In this document: one piece after another, positions 21,147 through 31,711 of the stretch
Numbering within the stretch: position 1 is the stretch's first letter
Layout of the letters: each line of letters begins with the position of its first letter
NCBI GenBank assembly: GCA_014607495.2
Contig: CP053161.1
Span: 10,797,115-10,861,114, forward strand
From: Carposina sasakii
Lineage: Eukaryota > Arthropoda > Insecta > Lepidoptera > Carposinidae
Length of the DNA stretch: 64,000 nucleotides
Direction: 5' to 3'
Notes under the pieces: generated by a model
Seen by the model: the letters and a program-made list of their open reading frames with translations, nothing else
What the model was told of the DNA's origin: nothing
Database searches by the model: none
Translations under genes and position numbers: made by a program

Positions 21147-23146
21147 AGACGAAGAGGAAGACCTTCTGGACCGACTCCAGCACTGTACTGTCCTGGATTA
21201 AGTCGGACCCCAGGACATTCAAGCCTTACGTCGCACATCGCCTGGCGGAAATAGAAGAGACAACGAAGCCTCAAGAGTGGCGTTGGATTCCCACGGCACA
21301 AAATCCGGCAGATGATGCGACGCGAGAGATTCCTGAGAACTTCAACCAGGCGCACAGATGGTTCACAGGCCCCGAGTTTCTTCAGAGAAAAGAAGAAGAA
21401 TGGCCAGCTCCCAGATCCTTCAAGACGAAGCCTACTGGGGAAGAAAAGAATGCAGTAGTTGCTGCAATCGCTGGCCCGAAGATGATGACTCCTGATCCAC
21501 TGAGGTTCTCCAGCTGGACAAGATTATGGAGAGCAACTGCCAGAGTTTTGCAGTTCATTGACATGTGCAGAAAGAAGAATCGAGTCCACGCTGCGAGGAA
21601 GAGAGAAAAAGACGACACCTCGTGGAAAGTCAACAGGAAGAAGAAGAATGTCCCTGCAAGACCAGTTACCGTAAAGAAGAGCAAAGAAGTACGTCGCTTC
21701 ATACCTCTAGAAGCCACGTACTTAGAGCAAGCAGAAAAGCTTCTACTACAAAGAAGCCAGAGAGATTGTTTTGAAGAGGAGATGACCTGCCTGCGAAGAT
21801 CGAAACCTCTAGACAGAAGTAGCAAATTGAAGAAGTTGGATGTCATAGAAGAGAATGGTCTACTACATCTACGAGGAAGAATCGACGCGGCACAGAACAT
21901 TGATCGCAACTTCAAACGACCAATTGTATTGGATGGGAAGAATTACATCACGAAGTTGCTGATCCAGCACTACCACGAGAGGTTCAACCATGGGAACCAC
22001 GCGACGGTCATCAACGAGTTAAGACAGCGGTACTGGATTCTGGGACTACGATCTGCGGTTAAATGGGCTCTGCATCACTGTCAATGGTGCAGGGTCAAGA
22101 AGACGATACCACAACCGGTGCCGACGGGAGATCTGCCAGAAGAACGACTGCGACATGGAGCACACCCCTTTACGTGTGCTGCGGTGGACTACTTCGGCCC
22201 AATGATTGTGACGATCGGAAGAAGACATGAGAAGAGGTGGGGGGCTCTATTCACATGCCTCACCACAAGAGCGGTACACATTGAGTTGGCTACCTCTCTA
22301 TCAACCGACTCAATGATACTGGCTCTCCGACGAATGGCTGCACGAAGAGGAATGCCCAGCGTGTTGTTCAGCGACAACGGGACCAACTTCGTCGGGGCGA
22401 AGAGAGAACTGCAAGAGGCCATAGAAGAATTGAAGAAAGAAGACACTCTAGCGACCGAAGCAGAGAAGATTGGCGTCCGGTGGAAATTCATACCACCTGG
22501 CGCACCGAACATGGGCGGAGCCTGGGAAAGAATGGTCCGTTCCGTGAAGACAGCCCTTGCAGCGACCCTGAACGAGAAGACCCCGAGAGAAGAAGTACTG
22601 CACACGCTGCTGGTAGAAGCAGAACATATCGTCAACTCAAGACCCTTGACAGACTTGGACGAGAACGCCAGTGAAGAAGCTCTCACTCCCAATCATTTCC
22701 TGATTGGGAGATCCTGCGGAGCGCCTAGGGTGGGCGCCTTCACCGATCAAGATATGGCAGGACGGAGCACATGGAAGAGCACACAACGCATGGTCGACCA
22801 CTTCTGGAGCAGGTGGATCAAGGAGTACCTGCCGACGTTGCTGCCCAGGAAGATTGATGGACGAGCAGCAACAAGGGACCTGCGTTGTGGAGACATCGTG
22901 TTGGTGGTGGATCACACACTACCACGCTGCACCTGGCCGAAAGGAAGAATCACCCAAGTCTACCCTGGACCTGATGGGAGAACGAGAGTCGTCGATGTCG
23001 CGACGCCCGGAGGAGTACTGCGTCGCCCGCATTCGAAAATCATCCTGGTGGTGCCGGTGGAGTCGTCGCCGGAGCCGGGAGTTGGTGCTCTGCACGAGGG
23101 GGAGAATGTCGGCGACGAAGACATGAAACCTACCCAAATTGAATGA
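21113..23146 (+). CDS. BEL RNase H end and integrase, second part
   Basis: The shown start at 21113 is only the first ATG of the frame; the coding continues from the upstream part. It holds the RNase H remainder (FWTDSSTVLSWI, about 21160), the integrase zinc finger HYHERFNHGNH...CQWC (21968-22103), and the DDE core: VDYFGP (about 22185), SDNGTNF (about 22370), GGAWERM (about 22515). A DUF5641-like tail follows (22775-23060). The stop at 23144-23146 lies 40 bp inside the 3' LTR, so the last 13 residues are LTR-encoded. Without the upstream part no separate protein is expected. Confidence 0.9.
   Translation: MAHSVEKELDLKTKRKTFWTDSSTVLSWIKSDPRTFKPYVAHRLAEIEETTKPQEWRWIPTAQNPADDATREIPENFNQAHRWFTGPEFLQRKEEEWPAPRSFKTKPTGEEKNAVVAAIAGPKMMTPDPLRFSSWTRLWRATARVLQFIDMCRKKNRVHAARKREKDDTSWKVNRKKKNVPARPVTVKKSKEVRRFIPLEATYLEQAEKLLLQRSQRDCFEEEMTCLRRSKPLDRSSKLKKLDVIEENGLLHLRGRIDAAQNIDRNFKRPIVLDGKNYITKLLIQHYHERFNHGNHATVINELRQRYWILGLRSAVKWALHHCQWCRVKKTIPQPVPTGDLPEERLRHGAHPFTCAAVDYFGPMIVTIGRRHEKRWGALFTCLTTRAVHIELATSLSTDSMILALRRMAARRGMPSVLFSDNGTNFVGAKRELQEAIEELKKEDTLATEAEKIGVRWKFIPPGAPNMGGAWERMVRSVKTALAATLNEKTPREEVLHTLLVEAEHIVNSRPLTDLDENASEEALTPNHFLIGRSCGAPRVGAFTDQDMAGRSTWKSTQRMVDHFWSRWIKEYLPTLLPRKIDGRAATRDLRCGDIVLVVDHTLPRCTWPKGRITQVYPGPDGRTRVVDVATPGGVLRRPHSKIILVVPVESSPEPGVGALHEGENVGDEDMKPTQIE
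23096..23106 (+). promoter_or_regulatory. BEL polypurine tract
   Basis: GAGGGGGAGAA ends exactly at the first base of the 3' LTR, where plus-strand DNA priming is expected. It also lies within the polyprotein frame. Confidence 0.75.
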
Positions 23147-24300
23147 TTCGATGTTATGTACATATAGATAAGGTTGATGTTTGAATAAAGAGTTTGCAAT
23201 ACATGTTAGGTATAGCGCTAGTGTCGGCGACGAAGACATAAAACCTACCCAAATTAAATGATAAGGTTGATATTTGAATAAAGAGTTTGCAATACATGTT
23301 AGGTATAGCGCTAGCATTAAGTTTGTACTAGGTAGGGTTGTTTTGTGTCTGACTTATTTCTTATCCTTTTGAGTTTTATTAAGTGTAGGTAGCTATTCTG
23401 AGCACATTAAGAATATTTTTAAGTAGATTGAATAATTACTTTAGTAAATATTTGCGATTTCATAGTTTATTAAGATTTTGAACTTGTGCTCACAGTAGTT
23501 TCGAGAATATTCCAATTAGAATGAATCTGATTATTTCTTATTAGAGTTCAGTTTATGCCCTTTCTAGTGATATATAATTCATGTATATAGATTGTGTAAA
23601 TTAGATTTTATTAAGGGCTAAACTTAGCAAGTCGGTAAATTTTGTAAGATTTTTTACTTTTCTCCTTTAACAACTTTTTATTGTTTAAACTTAGAAATAA
23701 GATTTTTATATAATTAGATAGATCTAATTAAGACCTTTTTAACGATGTATAACACATGTATGTAATGTTTGTTTTGAAATAAATATAGGGCGCAAAAGAG
23801 GTCAGTCAAGGGACAAACTAGATAAAATGTTAGAAGAAATCGTAGAGAATTTCTACCGCGTTCCAGACGGTAAGGGTGAACCGTCGACATATTTGTAAGT
23901 CGCACGGATTTTGTGTGTTCAATCCGAGGCGAGTTCCTAAGAAGAAATATAAGAAGAAAAGTGAAAAGGAAGCAAAATAGGAACAAGAGAAGCCACTGAA
24001 GACTGCCTGAAGACTGACCTCTTGCCCGCAGTTTGGAAGAAAAGTGTGTTTTGTCTCTCTCACTCCCGCGTACGACAACAACATACAGGGGTTTGACAAC
24101 AACATACAATAGGGTGACCGGCGCGTATTTAGTACGCGACGACGACGCGGCTGTTATCGGAGCTGCGCACACGGGTGAAGGGTGCGCGAGGCGGACGCGA
24201 CCAGCGCGGGTTTGGGAGTTACGCCCCGGGCCCACCGCGTTCGTCACCCCGGGGATCCTTTCCCCGGCCGGACCCGCTGAAACGGGAGCTGGCCGCAACA
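23107..24300 (+). repeat. BEL 3' LTR
   Basis: Same sequence as 16307-17500, including the internal duplication (23107-23221, 23222-23314). Followed directly by the TGTAT target duplication. Confidence 0.95.
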
Positions 24301-24305
24301 TGTAT

Positions 24306-24452
24306 CGTGTGGTGGAGCTTCATTAACTAATTCTATAAATTTGTATGCCTTGCAGCACAACATGGCAGAACTAACTCTAAACTAAGACCTTTATGTACTC
24401 TGTACTGTACCTGTGTTGAACAAATAAATGATTTGTATTTGTATTTGTTCCT
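24306..24452 (+). repeat. LINE 3' UTR remainder with (ATTTGT)n tail
   Basis: Sequence after the BEL target duplication continues the LINE of 16191-16298 and ends with AATAAATGATTTGTATTTGT, a short hexamer tail typical of non-LTR elements. Confidence 0.5.
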
Positions 24453-24573
24453 TGACTCTACATTTTCAATGGTAGATACATACTTCGGTATCAATAATGC
24501 ATACCTACCTATTACTATACTTACATACAAGTAGAGGTAAAGTGCTTATATGTATCAGTTTGCCTATCCTACT

Positions 24574-24875
24574 TATACAGGATGTTTTTTCGTTGCCACC
24601 CTTAAAATATTTAATTACTTTATCGGGCGAAATTTATAGTGTCCAGTATTTATGCTAGATTTTTCACAGACAGGTATTAATTATTTCTCGTGAAAAAATC
24701 TTGCTACGCACGACTATGTGCATTTATGCAAAAACGCAGTTTATTTACTCAACTTTGGACCGTAATATCGTGGGAATGCGACACTTCCCAGGTATGCTTT
24801 CATGGAGAAAAATGATCGTGATGATAAGATTCCGTAATTTTCGGGAACGTTGACGACCAAAAAACTCCGTGTATA
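24574..24875 (+). mobile_element. Family A non-autonomous element
   Basis: Starts TATACAGGATGTTTTTTCGT and ends GACGACCAAAAAACTCCGTG. Carries the conserved AACTTTGGACC...ATGGAGAAAAATGATCGTGA core. No nested insertion; shorter than 7729-8267. Confidence 0.65.
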
Positions 24876-25015
24876 TTTATCTCTTTTCCTACTCTTAAGT
24901 AAATAATAAGAGTTCTAAAAAGCATTTAAATAAGGAGACACAAACAAAAAACTTTGAAATGACAAGCCATTACAAAAACAATAATGTTCCCTATATGATT
25001 GATTAGCTCTATCTA

Positions 25016-25196
25016 AGGCTGCCTTTCCACCAGAAATGTGCCATGCTACGTGGCTATGGAGGGATGCGTTTGATATACATAGATAGGTACATCAATCAAA
25101 ATGAATATCTTGAGTGGATATTACACGCATCTATAGGTATAGTAAGAGGAGCGTTTTAAGTATAAGCACATATAACACATCTCGTGGAAAGGCTAA
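25016..25196. mobile_element. MITE with TTTCCACCAGA ends
   Basis: Left GGCTGCCTTTCCACCAGAAA pairs with right CACATCTCGTGGAAAGGC as an imperfect inverted repeat. Related text is at 51765-51795 and 60888-60910, so the family is dispersed. Confidence 0.5.
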
Positions 25197-26040
25197 AGGT
25201 AGCAGGTACTTACCATGATTCACCTATTTCGTTCCAGCAGAAATGCACAGATTGGAGTGTTTATGCTTATGATGCTATAATGCAGCAGTTACGCATATGA
25301 ATTTGTTATTATTTTTTTTTGCATATTTAAATTAATGATAAGTACTGAATACTTCAATATTCCTAAATGCGACATAAATTTAAGTAATAGTAAAAGTAAA
25401 TGGTACTTACGTAACACCAAAAGTAATATCCGAAGTAATTTGCGTCTCGAAGATTTATAACAACAATTACAGAAGTTAATTGCTTCACTCGTCTTTTCCA
25501 TTTAGATGCCGCAATCCTTTATTCAATGCGATATAAAAATCAAATCTCTGAACTAAAATTATAAAACATAGCTGTCAGCCATATTTTCATCACAATTTCA
25601 TTCTATTTACTCAGGCCATCTGGGACGTCTCTCCGAGTATGCTCACTGCCGCTCGTAAAAACAAAATCAAAACAAAATAGAATATTCCCGTATAAAAATG
25701 CTGTCCAGTTTTTATAGCTCTATCCAATTTTAGGACAAGGAAATACAAAAACATATTTTAATTTAAAAACTTCTTTAATTACAACTATACACAAACATTC
25801 GGCCAATCAAATTACAACTACGCATAACTTTACAGTCTTTCCAATTAATAATATTTTCAATAGTCTGTTAAAAAAGTAATAAATAGGTACGAAGAGGATA
25901 ATAATTGTTACAAATAGAAAAATTTGGTATCATTATTGTACAAAAGTTATATTTAACCCTAATGGAATACTTAGAACTACAACGTATGTACAAAATAGTA
26001 ACAAAACTACTATCGCCTACGGCAGCTAAGGCTTAGAGTA

Positions 26041-26046
26041 TTTATT
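26041..26046 (-). terminator. Candidate Toll poly(A) signal
   Basis: AATAAA on the minus strand, about 25 nt past the Toll stop. This is unusually close to the stop; a more distal site may be used. Confidence 0.3.
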
Positions 26047-26069
26047 GTAGAGATCGTCACGATCTGCGG

Positions 26070-29000
26070 TTACACTAGGTACGTTTGTACGGTGTGGTGC
26101 AGTACTACGGACTGTGGCTGATGGTGGCGGCCTTGGAAGTCATTGGACGAGTAATCCGAGTCTATAGTGGAATAGATATGTTCCGACAGCGGCCGGTCGC
26201 ACGGCGAGCGCTCGGCCGAATTCGCAGACTTACCGCATAGCGTCTGACAAGTGCTATTCAACACCGAAGCGTCCATAGTGTACGTATTGGAATTCCTACC
26301 GTAATTTAGCCTCTTCAGCTTGTGGCCACGCCGTTTGGACGACGGCATAGCGTAACGTAACCTCTCCCAAAACCGTTTCTCTTTCCACGTTATCTCTAAA
26401 CCCGTTTTGAAATATGACTTCAATTCCGGATCTCGTGGGACGGGCCCCACAGCGACTATTATTAATTTATGTGGATTATTTCGTAAAGCTTTCTGTAGGG
26501 CTTGCCGGAACTCTATCTGCGACCATTCGGTCAGGATAAAGTTTTTGGTTAGAACTATAATAATGCGCCTCGAAGCCTCCGTGGCCTCGACCACTAAGTC
26601 GGGAAACTGGGCATAAGTTGCCTCAAAGTGCGGCACATCTCTATAATGTAGGCAGAGATGGTATGATGGATAACCGTTCTCGAGCTCCCGAGCTAATGAC
26701 TCTATGACGAACTCCTCGTCTTTAGGACTATAACAAATGTAAGCGTCGTAAAGCTTATCAGCGTCTTTATAGCCTCCCGCCAGAGGAGAGAGCTTAATGC
26801 CGCAATTAGAATACAACCACATTCTGCAGGCGTATCTAAAGGTAAATACTAAGGCTAATATTAATAAAATAAGCATAAACCCGGTCAGGACTGACGCCAG
26901 TAGAGGCAGGTTATTAGAGACGAAGATCGCGCTAATCATCGAACTATCACTTATTTCACTACATACGGTCACATTTAAATTCAATGTCTTCTTCGACGGG
27001 CTAACGTTCTCATTCACACACCACAAGTTATTGACGTCAACAATTTTCTCCACATTCTGCGATACGTAAGTGAGGAAACCTTGTAGATATTTACATTCAC
27101 AAGACCAATAGTTGTTACCAATGAACAATGTCTGCAACTTTCTGTTATTGTCCAAATGCCACAGTCCATAATTCACAAGTTTGTTTCCATCTAAACGTAA
27201 AACTTTCAAAGCACCCAAAGAGGAAAAAGTTTCGTTCGAAATATACTCAATTACATTATTTTGTAAATACAATTCTTTCAAATTGTTTAACATAGCGAAC
27301 TCAGGACCTCGGATGTGTTTAATTTTATTATTATCTAAATGCAGTATACGCAAATCGGTCAGTTTCTGGAAAGTGTTGTTATGAATGTGTACAATATTAC
27401 TAGAATTCAAATATATAACTAGAGCTTTACTCATACTATAAAAAACGCTTTCATTAAGTTGATTATAAACATTTCCATCTAAATAAATATGGGTTGCATC
27501 GCTAGGCAAGTTTTGAGGTACAATGGTTAATTGTTTTACAGAACAATCGACAACATTCGTGGTTTTACTCGAGTCGTGATAACAAGAGCAGTTTCTAGGG
27601 CACTCGACTTTGCAGTTACAGTTATTGAAATCACAACAATGGCAGTTTTCTGGGCAAAATTTATCATATTTACACAAAAAGTCTTTGATATGCAAATTGC
27701 TGACCGGAAGATATTTAACGCCCCGGACATAGGATTCCTTACAAACGACGTTATCTAAATCCATGACTCGCGGATATTGCCCTGATGAAATACTATTTAT
27801 AAGCAATAACCATTTCATTGTGCAATCGCAACGGAATGGATTGCCACTAATGTAAAACTCTGGCAGCAGTCTATCCTCGTCTACTTTGGAAATCCGTAAG
27901 CTATTTATGTCTAAACTTTCAATCTCATTGGCATACATATCGACGCGAGTCAGATTTCTCTTTTCTAAGAATGTGTCTGTTTCGACAGTGGATATAAAGT
28001 TATTGTTTATAAACAGAAGCTCTACGCTATTCGGAATAGACATACCAGTTAGAGCCACTAACCGGTTGTGACTCGCGTCTAACGTTTTAACATGCAGCTC
28101 TTTTTGGATTTTATAGTAATTCCCGAGAATTTCAATAAAGTTTGCGTGAATGTCCAGCCATTTCAAGCTTCCCGGCACGAAGGCATAATCAAACCATACT
28201 AAGTGATTTTCAGACAAATTTAGCCAAAGCAATTTTGTTAGCGACACGAACACACCGTTTATATCGGAAATAAAATTACTATCTAAACGTACCGCCTCTA
28301 ACTGTATGTTCTTTTGAAAGGTCTCCGTTTGTATTGACTGTATTTTGTTTTTCGCTAAATTCAGCACTTGCAAACTCGGCAATCCCCAAAACATTCCGGC
28401 AGTAAGGTTACCAATTTGATTATCAATAAGGCGCAACCCGGTCAGCTGCGATAAGTTTTGAAATGAACTGTTTGTTATTTCCGTTAATAAATTTTCTCCC
28501 AAATCTAATGATTTCAAGAACGATAACTGCGAAACTCCGGCCGGAGCTTTTGTTAACTTGTTCGAACTTAAATCGAGTTCCTTTAAGTCTGAACAATTTT
28601 TAAATGCATTCTCACTAATGTGAGATAACTGGTTATTATTCAAAGATAATTTATTCAATATAAATAAGCCATTAAACATGTGATCTTCTATATATTGTAT
28701 CTTATTCTGGCCTAAGTTTAGTGTGTGTAAATTAAAAAGAGGAGTAAACGCGTTATCTTCGATATAATCTATGGAATTATTACTTAAATTGAGAATTTGT
28801 AAAAAGAAGAGATCTTTGAACATGTTGCGTGTGACGCGTGCGAACGAGTTGTGCGACAGGTCGAGCACGATTAATCTTATTAGACCACGAAACGTTTCAT
28901 CTTCTATGTGGTCGCTCTTCAATTTATTCGACGAAAGATCTAAAACGAGCAATTGTTCCAACCGATTAAATATTCTCTTAGGCAAAGTTTCCAGCTCATT

Positions 29001-29828
29001 ATTTTGCATATAAATCTCTCGAATTTCTCTCGTATTGTAAAATAGTCCTTCTGGTAAGTAATTTATGGCGTTATCAGACAAGTTTACAACTTTTAATGAA
29101 AGTAAATCGCTGAAGACATCCGCCGGCAAGTCGCTTATTTTATTATTTTGTAGGAATAGCTGTGTCATTCGACGCAAATGGAGGATCTCGGAGTCAGCTG
29201 GCAGCGACATAATATCGTTACTGCTGATGTCTATAGTCTGCAGAGTGGACCCGCACTCGTGGCCGAACCCCAGTTCGTCAACGAACTTGATCTTGTTGTG
29301 GGTTAAATTAAGTGATATTATATTTTCTAGGGCACAGAACAGGTCCGACGGTATCTTTCTGATGTTATTGTGCGCCAAATCGAGCGTGTGCAGCTCTCGG
29401 AGACCGTTAAATGCACCCTGCGACATTTCGAGCTCCTTGTTATTGCCCCATTCGCTGTTCATAGAGCGTATCTTCAAAGTCTTCAGGCCGCGGAGGCCCT
29501 CGAACACGTTCCCGGGGAGTCGGAGAATCTTGCAGTTATTTATAGAGATCTCAGCCAGTCCTTGCATCCTCCCGAAGTGGTGGTCGCGCAGCGTGCTCTC
29601 CTGGTGGCCGGGCCCACAGCGCACGGCCAGGCGGCGCGCGGCCTCCGGGTGCATCGAACCGGCGACGTCCCGGTCCGACGACAGTTTGCGTACATTGCAC
29701 TCCACTGAACCATTCTCACCGGACACACGTAAACAACCATCTGCATCGGCAGGCGCTTCCGTTAGCGCCGCGCCCATCACTAAACAAAAGAATATCACGT
29801 TAATTATCATTTTAGGCACTGTGTCCAT
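26070..29828 (-). CDS. Toll-family receptor, single exon, intact
   Basis: A 1252-residue type I membrane receptor. An N-terminal signal (hydrophobic IINVIFFCLVMGAALT, about 8-23) precedes a long leucine-rich-repeat ectodomain (about 100-655). A first LRR C-cap has CDCTMKW (about 667-720). A cysteine-rich N-cap follows (CPENCHCC...CPRNCSCY, about 725-762), then a second short LRR block (775-900) with its own C-cap (WSCECKYL, 908-956). One transmembrane helix (about 974-1000) leads to a cytoplasmic TIR domain from KLYDAYICYSPKDEEFV (about 1025) to FWERLRYAMP (about 1161), then a ~90-residue tail. Two LRR blocks around paired Cys caps with no coding intron is the plan of the Toll-6/7/8/18-wheeler group, which acts in epithelial patterning and immunity. 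Which paralogue this is I cannot settle. The BB-loop region (HYRDVPHFEATYAQFPD) lacks an RDWxPG motif. Confidence 0.95.
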   Translation of the reverse strand: MDTVPKMIINVIFFCLVMGAALTEAPADADGCLRVSGENGSVECNVRKLSSDRDVAGSMHPEAARRLAVRCGPGHQESTLRDHHFGRMQGLAEISINNCKILRLPGNVFEGLRGLKTLKIRSMNSEWGNNKELEMSQGAFNGLRELHTLDLAHNNIRKIPSDLFCALENIISLNLTHNKIKFVDELGFGHECGSTLQTIDISSNDIMSLPADSEILHLRRMTQLFLQNNKISDLPADVFSDLLSLKVVNLSDNAINYLPEGLFYNTREIREIYMQNNELETLPKRIFNRLEQLLVLDLSSNKLKSDHIEDETFRGLIRLIVLDLSHNSFARVTRNMFKDLFFLQILNLSNNSIDYIEDNAFTPLFNLHTLNLGQNKIQYIEDHMFNGLFILNKLSLNNNQLSHISENAFKNCSDLKELDLSSNKLTKAPAGVSQLSFLKSLDLGENLLTEITNSSFQNLSQLTGLRLIDNQIGNLTAGMFWGLPSLQVLNLAKNKIQSIQTETFQKNIQLEAVRLDSNFISDINGVFVSLTKLLWLNLSENHLVWFDYAFVPGSLKWLDIHANFIEILGNYYKIQKELHVKTLDASHNRLVALTGMSIPNSVELLFINNNFISTVETDTFLEKRNLTRVDMYANEIESLDINSLRISKVDEDRLLPEFYISGNPFRCDCTMKWLLLINSISSGQYPRVMDLDNVVCKESYVRGVKYLPVSNLHIKDFLCKYDKFCPENCHCCDFNNCNCKVECPRNCSCYHDSSKTTNVVDCSVKQLTIVPQNLPSDATHIYLDGNVYNQLNESVFYSMSKALVIYLNSSNIVHIHNNTFQKLTDLRILHLDNNKIKHIRGPEFAMLNNLKELYLQNNVIEYISNETFSSLGALKVLRLDGNKLVNYGLWHLDNNRKLQTLFIGNNYWSCECKYLQGFLTYVSQNVEKIVDVNNLWCVNENVSPSKKTLNLNVTVCSEISDSSMISAIFVSNNLPLLASVLTGFMLILLILALVFTFRYACRMWLYSNCGIKLSPLAGGYKDADKLYDAYICYSPKDEEFVIESLARELENGYPSYHLCLHYRDVPHFEATYAQFPDLVVEATEASRRIIIVLTKNFILTEWSQIEFRQALQKALRNNPHKLIIVAVGPVPRDPELKSYFKTGLEITWKEKRFWERLRYAMPSSKRRGHKLKRLNYGRNSNTYTMDASVLNSTCQTLCGKSANSAERSPCDRPLSEHIYSTIDSDYSSNDFQGRHHQPQSVVLHHTVQTYLV

Positions 29829-30085
29829 TTCATTTTCGCCACTTTGCGCGCTCTATGTCGGTATTTTTAATCCGCGCTAGGAGAGGCATGTTCAGGTGCG
29901 CGCCGTTATGAGGGGAGGCTGCGTTGACAATGGAGCGCGTTTGTAAACAGCGCGGCGACACGGTCCGACTGCGGCATGACACGCGCACCCCCCGCGATTG
30001 CGGCGCCGCGACTGCCGTACAAATGTCATGAATGCGCGAACCCGCGGACGAACGCACCATTCCCATTGCCGCATACTAAGTAACC
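29829..30085 (-). promoter_or_regulatory. CpG-rich 5' flank of the Toll gene
   Basis: Much richer in GC and CpG than the surrounding DNA, ending at the Toll start codon. Probably 5' UTR and promoter. A CCTCTCCTAG about 55 nt before the ATG, read on the minus strand, could be an acceptor for an upstream non-coding exon. No core promoter motif is claimed. Confidence 0.4.
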
Positions 30086-31230
30086 CTAGTGTTTTTTTTT
30101 ACTTTTGTACAAAAGCGGAAACCGTTACGTGACTCTGGGTGCATTAATGTTATTAGATAGGGCAGACGTTTCGTTAAAATATTTTATAAATTCCTCTTAT
30201 GGAGTTATTAGAGGCGATTAAGTTAAGTTAAAGCCCATTAGGAGAGTGTCTGAGAATGGTCGGTTCTCATCAGTTGGGTCAGAAAAAATCGTCACAGCTG
30301 AACGGTCAAGAACAAATAATGAACCGTGAATGAGTACCGTGATTGAGTTGTTTGATAAATCCACAATTTTAACAATTTGGTCGGCCTTCTTTGTCTAGGG
30401 ACTGGGGACAGATCAGGAAGTTCAAGGTAAAAGAGACGAACAAAGTAGACATTTAAAACTTTAAGTGAATTGTGGATCTAAGTTAACGCACGGCCGTGTT
30501 CTTAAAAATTTGTTGCCAAAACTGTAGTTCGTAAATGAATTCCCACAACTATGTTTAGCAAAGGGAGGCATATAGGAATATGAGGCAAGTCGCTAGGCCA
30601 TCGCCCCTGGGAGAACGCCTATGAGTTCGTTAGTTAAGTCATCAAACTAGGTAGTGAATAAAATGTAGTCAACTATTAGATTTTTGGCAAACTACATTCT
30701 GTTTTAGGGCCGATCTTTCGATTGCTGACCATTGGAAAAATCGATCGTCTATGAACAAGATATTAAACAAATGGAGCAAATTACTGCAGAGTCAGACAGG
30801 GTACCTACATGCTTTCATTATGCATAGTAATAAATACCATATCGTAACGGATACCTTACCCTACCTACACAGGGCACGGAAAATATTTTAGTTGTTAGGT
30901 AATTTATAGTTCTTTACCCTGTTTTGCCCCCGGTTGAGCCTTTTGGGGGGATTGTCCACCTCACCTTACACATTATTCCTGAAACGTCAGGTACACTGTC
31001 GACGTAAATTGGAATACAATAAAGGGTTCTGTAATGTAATATAATAGGTAGGACCGTGAAGCTATTTAGGAAACATGTATTTTGCTTTTCCCTGCTATAT
31101 AAGACTAACGGATGTCCGGTGACTCCTTTCGCTTGTGCTGTGCAGTATAATATAACACAATAGTAGACGTACATAAGTGAAATTTTTTGTAAATAGCAGA
31201 GAAACGGCCCCATTTAAATCATGTTCCAAA
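30086..31230. other. No gene recognised
   Basis: AT-rich DNA upstream of the Toll gene; only short frames without family resemblance. Confidence 0.4.
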
Positions 31231-31231
31231 T

Positions 31232-31519
31232 TCTATGATGATGATGATGATGATCTCCGACCGTATTTCGGCCAAGGCGACCAATCTCTACGGAGATTGG
31301 CCAGGTACGCAGGAGATATTATAGTGCACAAGTGTGTGCGCTAACACAGATGCACTCTCTATTCCGTTACTCACATAGTCCGAAGGGACGGAAAGCCGAC
31401 ACGATCGGAGAGATCAGGCACAGGACCAACGGTTTTACGTGCTTTCCGAAGCACGAGCTAAGTGACAATTTTGGAACATTAAAATCTGTACATGAAATAA
31501 ATTCATTGGTACATGCCCG
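31232..31519 (-). mobile_element. 5'-truncated SINE with (ATC)n tail
   Basis: Same body as 15600-15938, in reverse. It lacks the tRNA-like head, breaking off just inside it at CATTGGTACATGCCCG. Its 3' tail is a (GAT/ATC)n run at 31233-31254, like the tail of the LINE fragment at 6888-7034. Confidence 0.7.
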
Positions 31520-31585
31520 TAACTCTATGATGATAATACCTAAGTAACCACTAAGAATAGGTACGACTGACAGGACGGTACTTAC

Positions 31586-31711
31586 AAAAAATAGAGTCGG
31601 CGGGAAAGATGAACTGTCACCCAAGGGCTTTGGCCTCCAGAAATTTGGTATCCTTATGTTCGCCACTAACACCAACTTTTTGTCAGCATTTCTCGGAGCT
31701 ACCAGGCGCAT
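31586..31711 (-). CDS. Candidate exon, unknown gene
   Basis: On the minus strand, TTCTTCAG precedes exactly 42 open codons (MRLVAPRNADKKLVLVANIR...), followed by a GTAAGT donor. Borders are strong and the frame is open, but I recognise no family. It could equally be a 5' UTR exon of the Toll gene. Joined to 32379-32484 the phases do not keep this frame. Confidence 0.3.

Larger units (their letters stand above)
16302..24305 (+). mobile_element. BEL/Pao LTR retrotransposon, complete, very young
   Basis: LTRs of 1194 bp each (16307-17500, 23107-24300) start TG, end CA and look identical by eye. They are bracketed by TGTAT target duplications (16302-16306, 24301-24305). Between them lie a tRNA-Tyr-type primer site, one long gag-pol region and a purine tract. 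The order gag (DUF1759-like), zinc knuckles, aspartic protease, reverse transcriptase, RNase H, integrase, DUF5641-like tail is that of BEL/Pao; no env is seen. A one-base frame break lies in the RNase H region. Near-zero LTR divergence means a recent insertion, but this copy's polyprotein is interrupted. Confidence 0.95.

Noticed and set aside
29065..29880. 271-codon plus-strand ORF over the Toll gene
   Set aside because: Antisense shadow of LRR-coding sequence; no family resemblance.
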